Made by a program: the position numbers and the translations under genes. Shown here piece by piece: positions 1-6,623 of a stretch of 10,565 nt of DNA (its first letter is position 1; each line of letters begins with the position of its first letter). This DNA comes from an uncultured Clostridiaceae bacterium (GTDB lineage: Bacteria > Bacillota > Clostridia > TANB77 > CAG-508). Below the pieces are notes generated by a model that was given only the letters and a program-made list of their open reading frames with translations, searched no databases and was not told where the DNA came from. The DNA is taken from contig CATXTS010000066.1 in NCBI GenBank assembly GCA_958402495.1, forward strand, positions 1-10,565, in the 5' to 3' direction.

Positions 1-632
1 TATATAATTCATACTATAAGTGACTGGTTGAAATGTTGGATATTTAATAGCTGTTCTTGTACTTCCATAAATACCATCTAACCAATTACGCGCACTTTCA
101 CTTCCATCATCACTTTGACCTCTTTCCACTGCTCTTACATGAGAAGTTGCCTGTGTATAGCTTACACTACTTGCTTTCACTGGGGCACTATTATTTCCAC
201 TAGCATACCCTGCCTCAAACTTAGCTACCCATATTCCGGTTAATTCTTTATCCCATCCACCATTTCTATAATTTATTTTTGTTTCATCTGTAAAGGCTGG
301 ATGTACCGTATAGCCAACACTAGTATCTACTTGTTCGTCTACATTTGTACAACGTTTTGCTGTTTGAATTTTACCATTTTCATCATAATAATTATCCGTC
401 GTTCCTATTAAGAACTTGATATCAAATGTTTTATCTGTTTCATTTACTCTGTAGGCATATCTTGGTATCCATACCCACATACTTCCATCTTCTGTCTGTG
501 CATTTGCCCACTTTTTAGCATTATAATCATACCAGTCTGATTCATTCGCATTACTATCTTTTACTTCCCCTTTAGCACTTTCACTCGGGTCTATAAATTT
601 AATCGCTTTCATGCCTGTTGTTAGTACTGGTT
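1..632. repeat. Left member of a long direct repeat (pilin/CLec gene body)
   Basis: These bases match 9933-10565 in the same orientation, offset 9932 to the left of the frameshift and 9933 to its right. The only net length change is one extra base in the right copy. The match is coding-level paralogy with many silent and some amino acid changes, strongest in the GGWDKELTGIWVAKF region and weakest around 95-140. Confidence 0.85.
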
Positions 633-876
633 TGTTCACACCTTTTTCTATTATATACGTCTGTCCTAAAGCTTCATCTATTTGTTGTTCTAAACTTACT
701 AAACCACCTAGTTCTTCTTTTTGGCTTTTATCGGTATCCTCTTTTGCCCTTTGGGCTTGTGTGATAATTCCATTTTCTCCAACTAATGCATTAATGGCTA
801 CACCTGCTAGTATAATTAAAACGATAATGGTAATCACTAAAGCTATCAGAGTAACCCCTTTTTGTTTCTGTCTCAT
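1..876 (-). CDS. Prepilin-like protein with FGE/C-type-lectin-like ectodomain (copy 1, 3' end outside window)
   Basis: The first 292 codons are visible, open to the left edge. The start at 876 follows an AAAGGAGAAG ribosome site and encodes MRQKQKG followed by the hydrophobic segment VTLIALVITIIVLIILAGVA (residues 8-27), then a polar coiled region (about 30-70). This is a type IV prepilin-like leader: a short basic peptide ending in Gly7, then one membrane helix, so the rest should be extracytoplasmic. Position +5 after Gly7 is Ala instead of the usual Glu, so cleavage by prepilin peptidase is uncertain. The body contains WVWIPRYAYR, GTTDNYYDE and GGWDKELTGIWVAKF, also found in the copy at the right edge, whose C-terminus is FGE/CLec-like. 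By that copy the full protein would be about 575 residues. It is transcribed alone from the promoter at 1018-1046, divergent from the 1226 gene. Family and leader are clear; a function in adhesion or display is inference. Confidence 0.85.
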   Translation of the reverse strand, partial: MRQKQKGVTLIALVITIIVLIILAGVAINALVGENGIITQAQRAKEDTDKSQKEELGGLVSLEQQIDEALGQTYIIEKGVNKPVLTTGMKAIKFIDPSESAKGEVKDSNANESDWYDYNAKKWANAQTEDGSMWVWIPRYAYRVNETDKTFDIKFLIGTTDNYYDENGKIQTAKRCTNVDEQVDTSVGYTVHPAFTDETKINYRNGGWDKELTGIWVAKFEAGYASGNNSAPVKASSVSYTQATSHVRAVERGQSDDGSESARNWLDGIYGSTRTAIKYPTFQPVTYSMNYI

Positions 877-1002
877 TTTTCTTCTCCTTTGTTTTCTATT
901 TTTTTCTTTCATTTCTAGTATTTACCATTTACCTAATAATATACTTATGACTAATTTTTTTACTGTTTTTATTTTTGTATATATAGGTAAATTATATTCA
1001 TA

Positions 1003-1017
1003 TATGCTACTAGCATA
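1003..1017. repeat. Perfect 15-bp palindrome at the pilin transcription start (candidate operator)
   Basis: TATGCTA-C-TAGCATA is a perfect 7+1+7 inverted repeat directly next to the -10 hexamer at 1018-1023, centred on the expected start of transcription near 1010. A further TATGC half-site lies at 1026-1030 inside the promoter spacer, giving three TATGC/GCATA half-sites across 1003-1030. This position suits a repressor-binding site. No regulator gene is adjacent, so the binding protein is unknown. Confidence 0.5.
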
Positions 1018-1046
1018 ATTATATTTATGCTTTTAACTTTTGTCAA
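1018..1046 (-). promoter_or_regulatory. Perfect-consensus SigA-type promoter for the left pilin gene
   Basis: On the minus strand there is TTGACA (1041-1046), a 17-nt spacer and TATAAT (1018-1023), both hexamers exact consensus. The predicted start near 1010 leaves a leader of about 134 nt before the ATG at 876. A strong constitutive core with an overlapping palindrome suggests control by repression. Confidence 0.85.
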
Positions 1047-1178
1047 TAGAAACTAAAAAAGTTAAAAAGTCAAAAAAATAAGTTTATCTAAGCATTTTAT
1101 ATTCTTTTCATTTTTCTTGTAACCAAACTGTAATATAACTTTAACACAATTGTAATTCTATAAATGTATATATTGGGG

Positions 1179-1184
1179 TATAAT
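1179..1184 (+). promoter_or_regulatory. Possible -10 element for the 1226 gene
   Basis: An exact TATAAT lies 42 nt before the start codon, with no convincing -35 at 16-18 nt upstream and no TGn extension. It is the best candidate for the plus-strand promoter, but the evidence is a single hexamer in AT-rich DNA. Confidence 0.35.
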
Positions 1185-1225
1185 AAGCTTATTAGAAAAT
1201 CTCATTTTGGCAAGGAGATAAACAA

Positions 1226-2323
1226 ATGAATATAGAAAATGATTTAAGAAAAGATGGTGTTGTCGTTACCAAACAAGTTGATACACTAACCATATCCTTA
1301 CTTGCTAAATTTGTAGCAGAAAGATTAACCTCTACTTTTCCATTTTATCATTTAAAATATAATGACCTTTTTATAAAATTATCTAGACTACCTATGCATT
1401 ATGCAACCATGCCCAGTGGTATGGCAGAAGCTGTTTATTTTTATAAAAATGGAACCATTTATTTTAGAGATGGACTTACGATAGAAGAAATGGAAAAATA
1501 CATTATTCACGAATTTATGCATCATTTACAAGAATTAAAAAATAGAAAAAATATATTATATCGTTTAGGTTTATGTGACTTTACTGGCTTTAAAGTATAT
1601 GGTATGGCACTAAATGAAGCTGCTGTCCAAACCCTTACTGCTAAAGCCTTAAAAAACGATATGGATACTGTAAAATATTATGATATAGAACTACCAACCA
1701 ATAGTCCTTCTTGTTATCCTCTACTATGTAACTTAATGAATCAACTTATTTATATAACAGGAGAAGAAGTTCTATTTGATAGTACACTATATAGTAATGA
1801 TAAATTTAAAAATAAAATCATTCACCTATGTGGAGAACGCACCTTTTATAAAATACAAGACGCCTTTGATACCATTCTAGAATCAGAAGAAAAATTAGCA
1901 AAATATAGCCATCGAATGGAAGAAGAACTACTAACAGAAGCCATTATTTCTAAAATTACACATGATATGGCAAGGCTAAAAAAATTAATAACTGCTACTT
2001 TTATAGAAACACAAAATCTAATAATCACATCTTACTTTGACCGTCGTTTTGAAGAAATTACGAATACCACACAAATAGAAGATTTTAGAAAAGAATTATA
2101 TAGTTACAAAGACCTAATTGGTGTAACACCAAGTTATCGTTACTTTAATGACTACTATGTTACTATGATGGCAAAATTAGAAGAAAAAGATGACCTATTA
2201 AATCATCAAACTTATTTAATACCTTATAAAAAAAACTTTTGGCATTATTTTTGGCAATCTTGTCGTTCTTTGCTCCGTCTAACCAATCAAAAGGAAAACC
2301 AAAATGAACTCTCTCGTTTTTAA
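1226..2323 (+). CDS. Unrecognised HExxH (zincin-like) metallopeptidase-like protein
   Basis: The product is 365 residues with no signal peptide or clear membrane segment, so it is probably cytoplasmic. The ATG follows AAGGAGAT at good spacing. The key motif is IIHEFMHHLQ (residues 93-102), giving His95, Glu96 and His99 of a zinc HExxH site. About 30 residues on, ALNEAAVQ (128-135) offers Glu131 as a gluzincin-type third ligand, with the helix-Asn-Glu-Ala context typical of such ligands. Residues 220-345 are rich in Glu, Lys and aromatic residues and probably helical; the C-terminal tail is basic. The gene stands alone, divergent from the left pilin gene and followed by its own terminator. I do not recognise the family beyond the zincin signature. 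Substrate and role are unknown; peptidase activity is inferred from the motif. Confidence 0.85.
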   Translation: MNIENDLRKDGVVVTKQVDTLTISLLAKFVAERLTSTFPFYHLKYNDLFIKLSRLPMHYATMPSGMAEAVYFYKNGTIYFRDGLTIEEMEKYIIHEFMHHLQELKNRKNILYRLGLCDFTGFKVYGMALNEAAVQTLTAKALKNDMDTVKYYDIELPTNSPSCYPLLCNLMNQLIYITGEEVLFDSTLYSNDKFKNKIIHLCGERTFYKIQDAFDTILESEEKLAKYSHRMEEELLTEAIISKITHDMARLKKLITATFIETQNLIITSYFDRRFEEITNTTQIEDFRKELYSYKDLIGVTPSYRYFNDYYVTMMAKLEEKDDLLNHQTYLIPYKKNFWHYFWQSCRSLLRLTNQKENQNELSRF

Positions 2324-2350
2324 TAAACAACAGTGAACTTCGTTAATTGT

Positions 2351-2380
2351 AGCGTATAATTTTTATTATATGCTTTTTTT
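2351..2380 (+). terminator. Intrinsic terminator of the 1226 gene
   Basis: A 10-bp stem, AGCGTATAAT with ATTATATGCT (one G-T wobble), has a TTTT loop and runs into a T tract at 2374-2380, 27 nt after the stop codon. Confidence 0.8.
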
Positions 2381-2411
2381 CTAAATGTAGAAGTTTCCTA
2401 TCGTATAAAAG

Positions 2412-2457
2412 AAAAAAAATGTCTTCCATAAATGAAAAATTTATAGGAAGACATTTT
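2412..2457 (-). terminator. Intrinsic terminator of the GltD-like gene
   Basis: Read on the minus strand, AAAATGTCTTCC pairs with GGAAGACATTTT, extended by six more pairs past a one-base bulge, and is followed by eight T residues (complement of 2412-2419). It sits about 20 nt after the stop codon and faces the plus-strand terminator of the 1226 gene. Confidence 0.85.
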
Positions 2458-2475
2458 AATTTACTGTTTTAATGA

Positions 2476-3750
2476 TTATCTACTTTTTTTATTGCTTAAA
2501 TAGCTATCTATTGCCTCTGCTGCTTTTCTACCTGACCTGGCAGCCCAAGCAACTGTTGCTTTTTGACCAATGACATCTCCTCCTGCGAAAACTTTTTCAT
2601 GAGAAGTTTTATAATCCTCTTGCACTAAAATATATCCCTTTTTTGTCATATCTATTTGTAAACCATTTATGACTTCTTTTTCTGGTGTAGCACCAATGGC
2701 CATCACTACATAATCCATATCTAAAAAATACAAACTATCTGGAATATCTACAGGAGTTGGTCTTAGTTCTCCTTCTTTTTGTATTAACTCTGTTTTCACA
2801 CATGCAATCTTGCCAACGTGATTGGTTCCTTCTTCTGGTAAAATTTGAATAAGATTATTTTGAAACAAAAATTGGATGTTTTCCTGCATAGCCTCTTCCA
2901 TCTCTTTTTGCTCAGCTGGCATTTGTTCTCTAGCCCTCCTATAAATAACAGACACTTCTTTTGCCCCTAAACGTTTTATCGTCCTAGCACAGTCCATTGC
3001 CACATTACCGCCTCCGATAACAGCTACACATTTTCCAGTATAATCAGGATGTAAATTTTCTTCCAATAAACGATTTCCACCATATACACCGTTTAACTCT
3101 TCTCCTGGAATTTTCATCTTACTTGGTACATTAGCTCCTATAGCTAAGAAAACAGCATCATATTGTTTTTCTAATTGTTCTAAATAAATCGTTTTTCCCA
3201 AAATTTGTCCATAACAAACTTCTATCCCCAATGCTATTATCTTTTGTATATTTTTTTCTAAAATATCCCTATCTAATCTAAAATCTGGAATGCCATGTGT
3301 TAAAATACCACCTAAGCTTTCCCCTTTTTCAAAAATAGTAACTTGGTAACCCTTTCTAGCTAAAAATGCTGCACAAGTAAGTCCTGCTGGTCCACCACCA
3401 ACTACAGCAACCTTTTCTTTTCTCTTTTCTATTTTTCCTTCTTGAAATGGATAATTTTCCTCTAAAGCCATGTCTCCTATAAAAACCTCTAACTCCCCTA
3501 TACTAGTTGGTTTTCCCTTTAATCTACGTACACAGCCCCCTTGACATTGACTTTCATGTGGGCAAATTCTTCCACAAATAGAAGAAAGAACCGTTGTACT
3601 AGCTAACACTTGATAGGCTTCTTTATATTTCTCTTCTTTTAATAATGCAATAAATTGTGGAATATCATTTTCTAATGGACAACCTTTTTGACATGGTTTT
3701 GTCTTACAATTCAAACAATATTCTATTTTTTCTTGTATCTGTTTATTCAT
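2476..3750 (-). CDS. GltD-type NAD(P)H-dependent iron-sulfur flavoprotein oxidoreductase
   Basis: This 424-residue protein matches the small (beta) subunit of glutamate synthase and its relatives. The N-terminal domain carries two four-Cys sets, Cys12/15/20/24 and Cys59/63/69/73, expected to bind two [4Fe-4S] clusters. An FAD-binding Rossmann motif follows (VAVVGGGPAGL, about 114-124), then an NAD(P)H motif (VAVIGGGNVAMD, 242-253) with downstream Arg271/272 in IYRR, and the C-terminal FAGGD (388-392). All key motifs are intact and length is near normal. It has its own AAAGGAG ribosome site, promoter and terminator. No large glutamate synthase subunit or NfnB-type partner is adjacent, so it may act with a distant partner or be a stand-alone electron-transfer oxidoreductase; the electron acceptor cannot be told from sequence. 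Confidence 0.92.
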   Translation of the reverse strand: MNKQIQEKIEYCLNCKTKPCQKGCPLENDIPQFIALLKEEKYKEAYQVLASTTVLSSICGRICPHESQCQGGCVRRLKGKPTSIGELEVFIGDMALEENYPFQEGKIEKRKEKVAVVGGGPAGLTCAAFLARKGYQVTIFEKGESLGGILTHGIPDFRLDRDILEKNIQKIIALGIEVCYGQILGKTIYLEQLEKQYDAVFLAIGANVPSKMKIPGEELNGVYGGNRLLEENLHPDYTGKCVAVIGGGNVAMDCARTIKRLGAKEVSVIYRRAREQMPAEQKEMEEAMQENIQFLFQNNLIQILPEEGTNHVGKIACVKTELIQKEGELRPTPVDIPDSLYFLDMDYVVMAIGATPEKEVINGLQIDMTKKGYILVQEDYKTSHEKVFAGGDVIGQKATVAWAARSGRKAAEAIDSYLSNKKSR

Positions 3751-3770
3751 TTTTTAACTCCTTTAACATC

Positions 3771-3804
3771 AAAACGAGAGTACTTGATTTGGTACTCTCA
3801 TTTT
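3771..3804. repeat. Inverted repeat overlapping the GltD-like gene's transcription start
   Basis: Arms AAAACGAGAGTAC (3771-3783) and GTACTCTCATTTT (3792-3804) pair over 13 positions with an 8-nt loop; the one non-Watson-Crick pair is a G-U wobble only in minus-strand RNA. It covers the region between the -10 hexamer and the ribosome site. It could terminate read-through from the upstream glycosylase gene, although only four T follow on the minus strand, or be an operator at the start site. Confidence 0.55.
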
Positions 3805-3828
3805 ATTGATTTTCTTTACACTTGTCAA
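3800..3828 (-). promoter_or_regulatory. SigA-type promoter for the GltD-like gene
   Basis: On the minus strand there is TTGACA (3823-3828), a 17-nt spacer and TAAAAT (3800-3805). The predicted start is near 3793, about 43 nt before the ATG at 3750. The -35 lies only about 16 bp past the stop codon of the glycosylase gene, so the GltD-like gene is probably its own unit. Confidence 0.75.
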
Positions 3829-3844
3829 TAGAAGTGACTATCCA

Positions 3845-4399
3845 TTATAATACCTCTAACTTGCTCTTTACTTCTTTTAAATCCTTCCAAAACTCTAATT
3901 TCTTAGACTCATCCCTTAGAAGAGCTGCTGGATGCCAAGTTGGCATATACAAAATGCCTTTACGCTCAATCCAACTACCACGTACCTTAGTAATACCATA
4001 TTCTTTACCTAATATATTTTTTAAAGCGGTACTCCCTAATAAAACAATAATCTTTGGTTTTACCAAAATAACTTGATTACGCAAATAATCTAAGCAAGCC
4101 TCTGCTTCATCTGCTTCTGGCACTCTATTAGCAGGAGGACGACATTTTACAATATTAGCAATATAAACTTCCTGTCTTTCCAGTCCTAACCCCTCAAACG
4201 CCTTATTCATTAATTGACCTGCTTTACCAACAAATGGAATCCCCTGACTATCCTCGTCTGCACCAGGCCCCTCACCAATAAACATAACGGTTGCCTGCTT
4301 ATTGCCTGTTCCAAAAACAATATGTTTACGATTTGTACATAACTTACATTTCTTACAATTTACTATACTTTGTTCTAATGCTTCCCAATTATCGTACAT
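3845..4399 (-). CDS. Family 4 (iron-sulfur) uracil-DNA glycosylase
   Basis: This 184-residue protein should remove uracil from DNA at the first step of base excision repair. Motif A is GEGPGADEDSQG (42-53) with the following PFVGKAG, and the second active-site motif is WHPAALLRD (155-163). Cys15, Cys18, Cys86 and Cys102 fit the four ligands of the [4Fe-4S] cluster that marks family 4 enzymes; Cys21 is an extra cysteine near the first pair. NIVKCRPP (82-89) is also characteristic. Length is normal. The start at 4399 follows AAGGAG. It is the last gene of a probable operon, 46 bp after the S66 peptidase gene. Confidence 0.94.
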   Translation of the reverse strand: MYDNWEALEQSIVNCKKCKLCTNRKHIVFGTGNKQATVMFIGEGPGADEDSQGIPFVGKAGQLMNKAFEGLGLERQEVYIANIVKCRPPANRVPEADEAEACLDYLRNQVILVKPKIIVLLGSTALKNILGKEYGITKVRGSWIERKGILYMPTWHPAALLRDESKKLEFWKDLKEVKSKLEVL

Positions 4400-4445
4400 G
4401 TTTTACTCCTTATAGTTCCTTTTCTATTTCTCCCTCTTTTGTTTT

Positions 4446-5357
4446 TTACTTCACACATGCTTCCATTAAGACTATTTTTTCTGTTTGTTTTGTATCAATT
4501 TTTGCTTTAGTACCAATTGGTATAACCATCTTCTTTTCTGTATGACCAAAATTGTTCGATTTGATAATCGGAAAATGGTATTGTCCCTCTAAAGTATCTA
4601 GTAAAATCTTTTCTAAAGAAATTCCAGCATCATAATTACCAACCCAAATACCTTTTATTTGGTCAAACACGCCATTTTGTTTCATATGATATAAATAATG
4701 GCTTACCATAGCTGGTGGTGTCTCTAAATATAACTCCTCTATAAATAAAATTTTATCTTTAAAATTCAAAGCATATTTTCCACTACTTAAATGTGCTGTT
4801 AAAGACAAATTGCCACCCACTAATTCTCCTTGTGCAATTCCTTCTTGCAGTGTTGTAAATGTATCTTCTGTTCTAGCCAATCCTTGTGCCGCTTCTACAA
4901 AACGATACATTACTTGTTCATAACCATAAGATGTCTGCCAAGAGGTAAGAGACTTAAAAGTAGGTCCATGAAAAGTAACCATTCCTGTTTTTTCATGAAT
5001 GACATTTAATAAAGAAGTACTATCGCTATAGCCACATAAAATCTTAGGATGTTTTGCTATTTTCTCATAATCTAAATAATCTAACGTACTATTAGAATTA
5101 AATCCACCAGAAATACAAAAAATAGCTTTAACGTTCTCATCTTCAAAAAAATGTTCTATATCTTCTGCCTTTTCTTTAGCAGTAGCTCCATATCCCAACG
5201 TATTTTGAAAAACGTGTTTTCCAAATTCTATCGCAAAACCAGAACTTTCCATTAATAAAATAGACTGGTTAATCGTTTCTAAATCTTCCTTTTCTACATA
5301 GTCTGATGGCGCTATAACACCAATGACATCTCCTTTTTTTAATCTATCTGGTAACAT
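4446..5357 (-). CDS. S66-family LD-carboxypeptidase / MccF-like serine peptidase
   Basis: This 303-residue cytoplasmic serine peptidase belongs to MEROPS S66. LdcA members trim the terminal D-Ala from recycled muropeptide tetrapeptides; MccF members cleave microcin C-type antibiotics. The family core is visible: GVIAPSD (13-19), SGGFNSN (83-89), the nucleophile in GYSDSTSLL (Ser111), GGNLSL (181-186), the catalytic Glu in FIEE (207 or 208) and His272 in FGHTEKK. The GGFNSN loop, instead of the RGGYG of classical LdcA, leans to the MccF-like branch. Length is normal and no key residue is missing. The start follows AAAGGAGA. It lies 26 bp after the broken zinc-ribbon gene and before the glycosylase gene, sharing the promoter at 5612-5640. 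Substrate is undecided. Confidence 0.93.
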   Translation of the reverse strand: MLPDRLKKGDVIGVIAPSDYVEKEDLETINQSILLMESSGFAIEFGKHVFQNTLGYGATAKEKAEDIEHFFEDENVKAIFCISGGFNSNSTLDYLDYEKIAKHPKILCGYSDSTSLLNVIHEKTGMVTFHGPTFKSLTSWQTSYGYEQVMYRFVEAAQGLARTEDTFTTLQEGIAQGELVGGNLSLTAHLSSGKYALNFKDKILFIEELYLETPPAMVSHYLYHMKQNGVFDQIKGIWVGNYDAGISLEKILLDTLEGQYHFPIIKSNNFGHTEKKMVIPIGTKAKIDTKQTEKIVLMEACVK

Positions 5358-5383
5358 ATTTCTCCTTTAATTTTTTATTTTTA

Positions 5384-5587
5384 TTACTTCATCAAAAAAT
5401 CCAAAATATTCATTCCAGCATCTGTTTCTCTTCTGTATAATTCTGTATATCCACATTGTTTACAACTAATAGTAATAAACTTTTTATTTTGAACATCAAA
5501 TAATTTCGAAAAGTTTCCACCTGTTGCTTGAAATTGGTCTGATTCAAATTCTTGACAGCTACATTTAGGGCATTAATATTGTGCCAT
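5384..5587 (-). pseudogene. Zinc-ribbon nucleic-acid-binding-type protein, interrupted by a stop at codon 5
   Basis: Reading from the ATG at 5587, which follows GGAAGGTGAG, gives M-A-Q-Y-stop, then continues in frame as CPKCSCQEFESDQFQATGG, KLFDVQNKK, ISCKQCGYTELY and ends with ILDFLMK at 5384. The four zinc ligands (CPKC and CKQC) and the FQATGGNFSKLFDVQNKK core are those of the small (about 65-70 residue) zinc-ribbon family described as predicted nucleic-acid-binding proteins. The TAA at 5573-5575 sits where relatives usually carry Lys or a similar residue, so one A-to-T change from AAA would explain it. No alternative ATG, GTG or TTG lies between the stop and the first Cys pair. Promoter, ribosome site and the rest of the frame are intact, so the lesion is recent or a sequencing error. 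It is the first gene of the operon with the S66 peptidase and glycosylase. Confidence 0.75.
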
Positions 5588-5611
5588 TTTTCTCACCTTC
5601 CTCTATTGTTT

Positions 5612-5640
5612 ATTTTACTAAACTTTCCTATAGATTGCAA
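5612..5640 (-). promoter_or_regulatory. SigA-type promoter for the zinc-ribbon / S66 peptidase / glycosylase operon
   Basis: On the minus strand there is TTGCAA (5635-5640), a 17-nt spacer and TAAAAT (5612-5617). Predicted start is near 5605, about 18 nt before the zinc-ribbon ATG at 5587, leaving room for just the ribosome site. Confidence 0.65.
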
Positions 5641-5736
5641 GCTATTTTTATAGGTATACTTTCCTCTTTTTTTGCTTTTTCAAATTTCTAAAAGCATATC
5701 AAAATTTACTCAAAGTAGAGATACTTTTAGGAATCA

Positions 5737-5765
5737 TTGACTTTCTAAAATGGACATGATAAAAT
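5737..5765 (+). promoter_or_regulatory. SigA-type promoter with extended -10 for the HD-domain gene
   Basis: TTGACT (5737-5742), a 17-nt spacer and TAAAAT (5760-5765), preceded by TGA that gives a TGn extension. The predicted start near 5772 leaves a leader of about 93 nt. The rest of 5588-5864 is AT-rich spacer shared with the divergent operon promoter; I see no gene in it. Confidence 0.7.
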
Positions 5766-5864
5766 TTAAACATAAAATGTAATAAATTCTATCTCTCTAT
5801 ACCTTTATCCTGCATATTGTTTTATATTTTATAAAATTACGAACAAAGAAAGGAAATTTATCTA

Positions 5865-6491
5865 ATGAACATTTTAGCTATTTATCAAAAATATCTTATC
5901 CCAGAAAATTTACAAATGCATATGCTACGTGTAGCAGCTTGTGGAAATTTGATTATTGACCATTGGACAGGTCCCACTTTAAATGCAAATTCTTTATTAA
6001 GGATTTTATTACTACACGATATGGGTAATATTCTAAAAATTACCCCGGATCAAATTAAAGACTCTCATTTTTTAGCTTTTAGAGAAGAATGCATTGCAAA
6101 ATATGGACATGATGACCATCTTCTAACAGAAGCTATTTGTACAAAAGAAGGCCTTACACCAGAGGAAATTTCTATTATGAACGAGAAAATTTTTATGAAA
6201 AATGATAAAACACTTCTTTCTGATTCTTTTATGATAAAAATTGCTGCCTATTGTGACCAACGTGTCGCACCAAATGGTGTTTCTAGTTTAAAGGAACGTA
6301 TGGAAGAAGGAAAACTTCGCTATCAAAATCGACCAGGTACTAGTTTTAATAATCCTCGTACAGATGAAATGATTGCCGCTTCTTATGAAATTGAAAAACA
6401 AATTATGCAATATTGTACCATAACACCAGAAGATATAAATGATATTTCTATCACGCCTTATCTAGAAACTTTAAAACAATATTCTATATAG
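5865..6491 (+). CDS. HD-domain phosphohydrolase-like protein
   Basis: This 208-residue protein has the pattern of the metal-dependent HD superfamily: His19 in QMHMLRVA, the doublet His51-Asp52 in LLLHDMGN, a possible extra ligand His82 in YGHDDH, and Asp131 in AAYCDQRVAP. The CDQRVAP motif with MEEGKLRYQ is typical of small single-domain HD proteins that hydrolyse phosphate esters or nucleotides. No GTPase, PAS or GGDEF domain is attached and there is no membrane segment. Start follows AAAGGAAA. It is a single-gene unit with its own promoter and strong terminator. Substrate is unknown; the HD call is good, the activity is inferred from the ligand set. Confidence 0.88.
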   Translation: MNILAIYQKYLIPENLQMHMLRVAACGNLIIDHWTGPTLNANSLLRILLLHDMGNILKITPDQIKDSHFLAFREECIAKYGHDDHLLTEAICTKEGLTPEEISIMNEKIFMKNDKTLLSDSFMIKIAAYCDQRVAPNGVSSLKERMEEGKLRYQNRPGTSFNNPRTDEMIAASYEIEKQIMQYCTITPEDINDISITPYLETLKQYSI

Positions 6492-6535
6492 AAAACAATC
6501 CACAAAGTTATACTACTTTGTGGATTGTTTTTTAT
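6492..6535 (+). terminator. Strong intrinsic terminator of the HD-domain gene
   Basis: A perfect 17-bp stem, AAAACAATCCACAAAGT with ACTTTGTGGATTGTTTT, has a 6-nt loop (TATACT) and starts at the base after the stop codon. T-rich sequence follows. The A run at its left foot may let it also stop minus-strand transcription from the Nudix operon, which has no obvious terminator of its own. Confidence 0.92.
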
Positions 6536-6623
6536 TTGTATACCAATTTTAATCAATAAAAAACAAAAACAGGACTTAGAAAATGTTCGAAAAATAAACT
6601 ACTGCTTTTCCTAAATTTTATCA

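Larger units (their letters stand above)
877..1225. other. Divergent intergenic region, 349 bp
   Basis: This very AT-rich spacer separates the left pilin gene (minus) from the metallopeptidase gene (plus). It holds a perfect-consensus promoter for the pilin gene, a palindrome at its expected transcription start, a predicted leader of about 134 nt, and a possible -10 element for the 1226 gene. I see no small gene or recognisable riboswitch. The 135-residue plus-strand frame at 611-1018 is antisense to the pilin gene and is not a gene. Confidence 0.7.

Noticed and set aside
877..1010. A c-di-GMP or other riboswitch in the pilin leader, as seen before some Clostridia pilin genes
   Set aside because: The leader is extremely AT-rich with no conserved GC-containing aptamer core that I can recognise.
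611..1018. Plus-strand frame of 135 residues with hydrophobic stretches
   Set aside because: It is antisense to the prepilin leader and body of the left pilin gene, has no ribosome site, and its hydrophobicity comes from the AT-rich complement.
1846..2028. Minus-strand 60-residue frame
   Set aside because: It lies wholly inside the zincin-like gene with no ribosome site or recognisable motif.
3822..4076. Plus-strand 84-residue frame
   Set aside because: It is antisense to the uracil-DNA glycosylase, whose motifs are intact.
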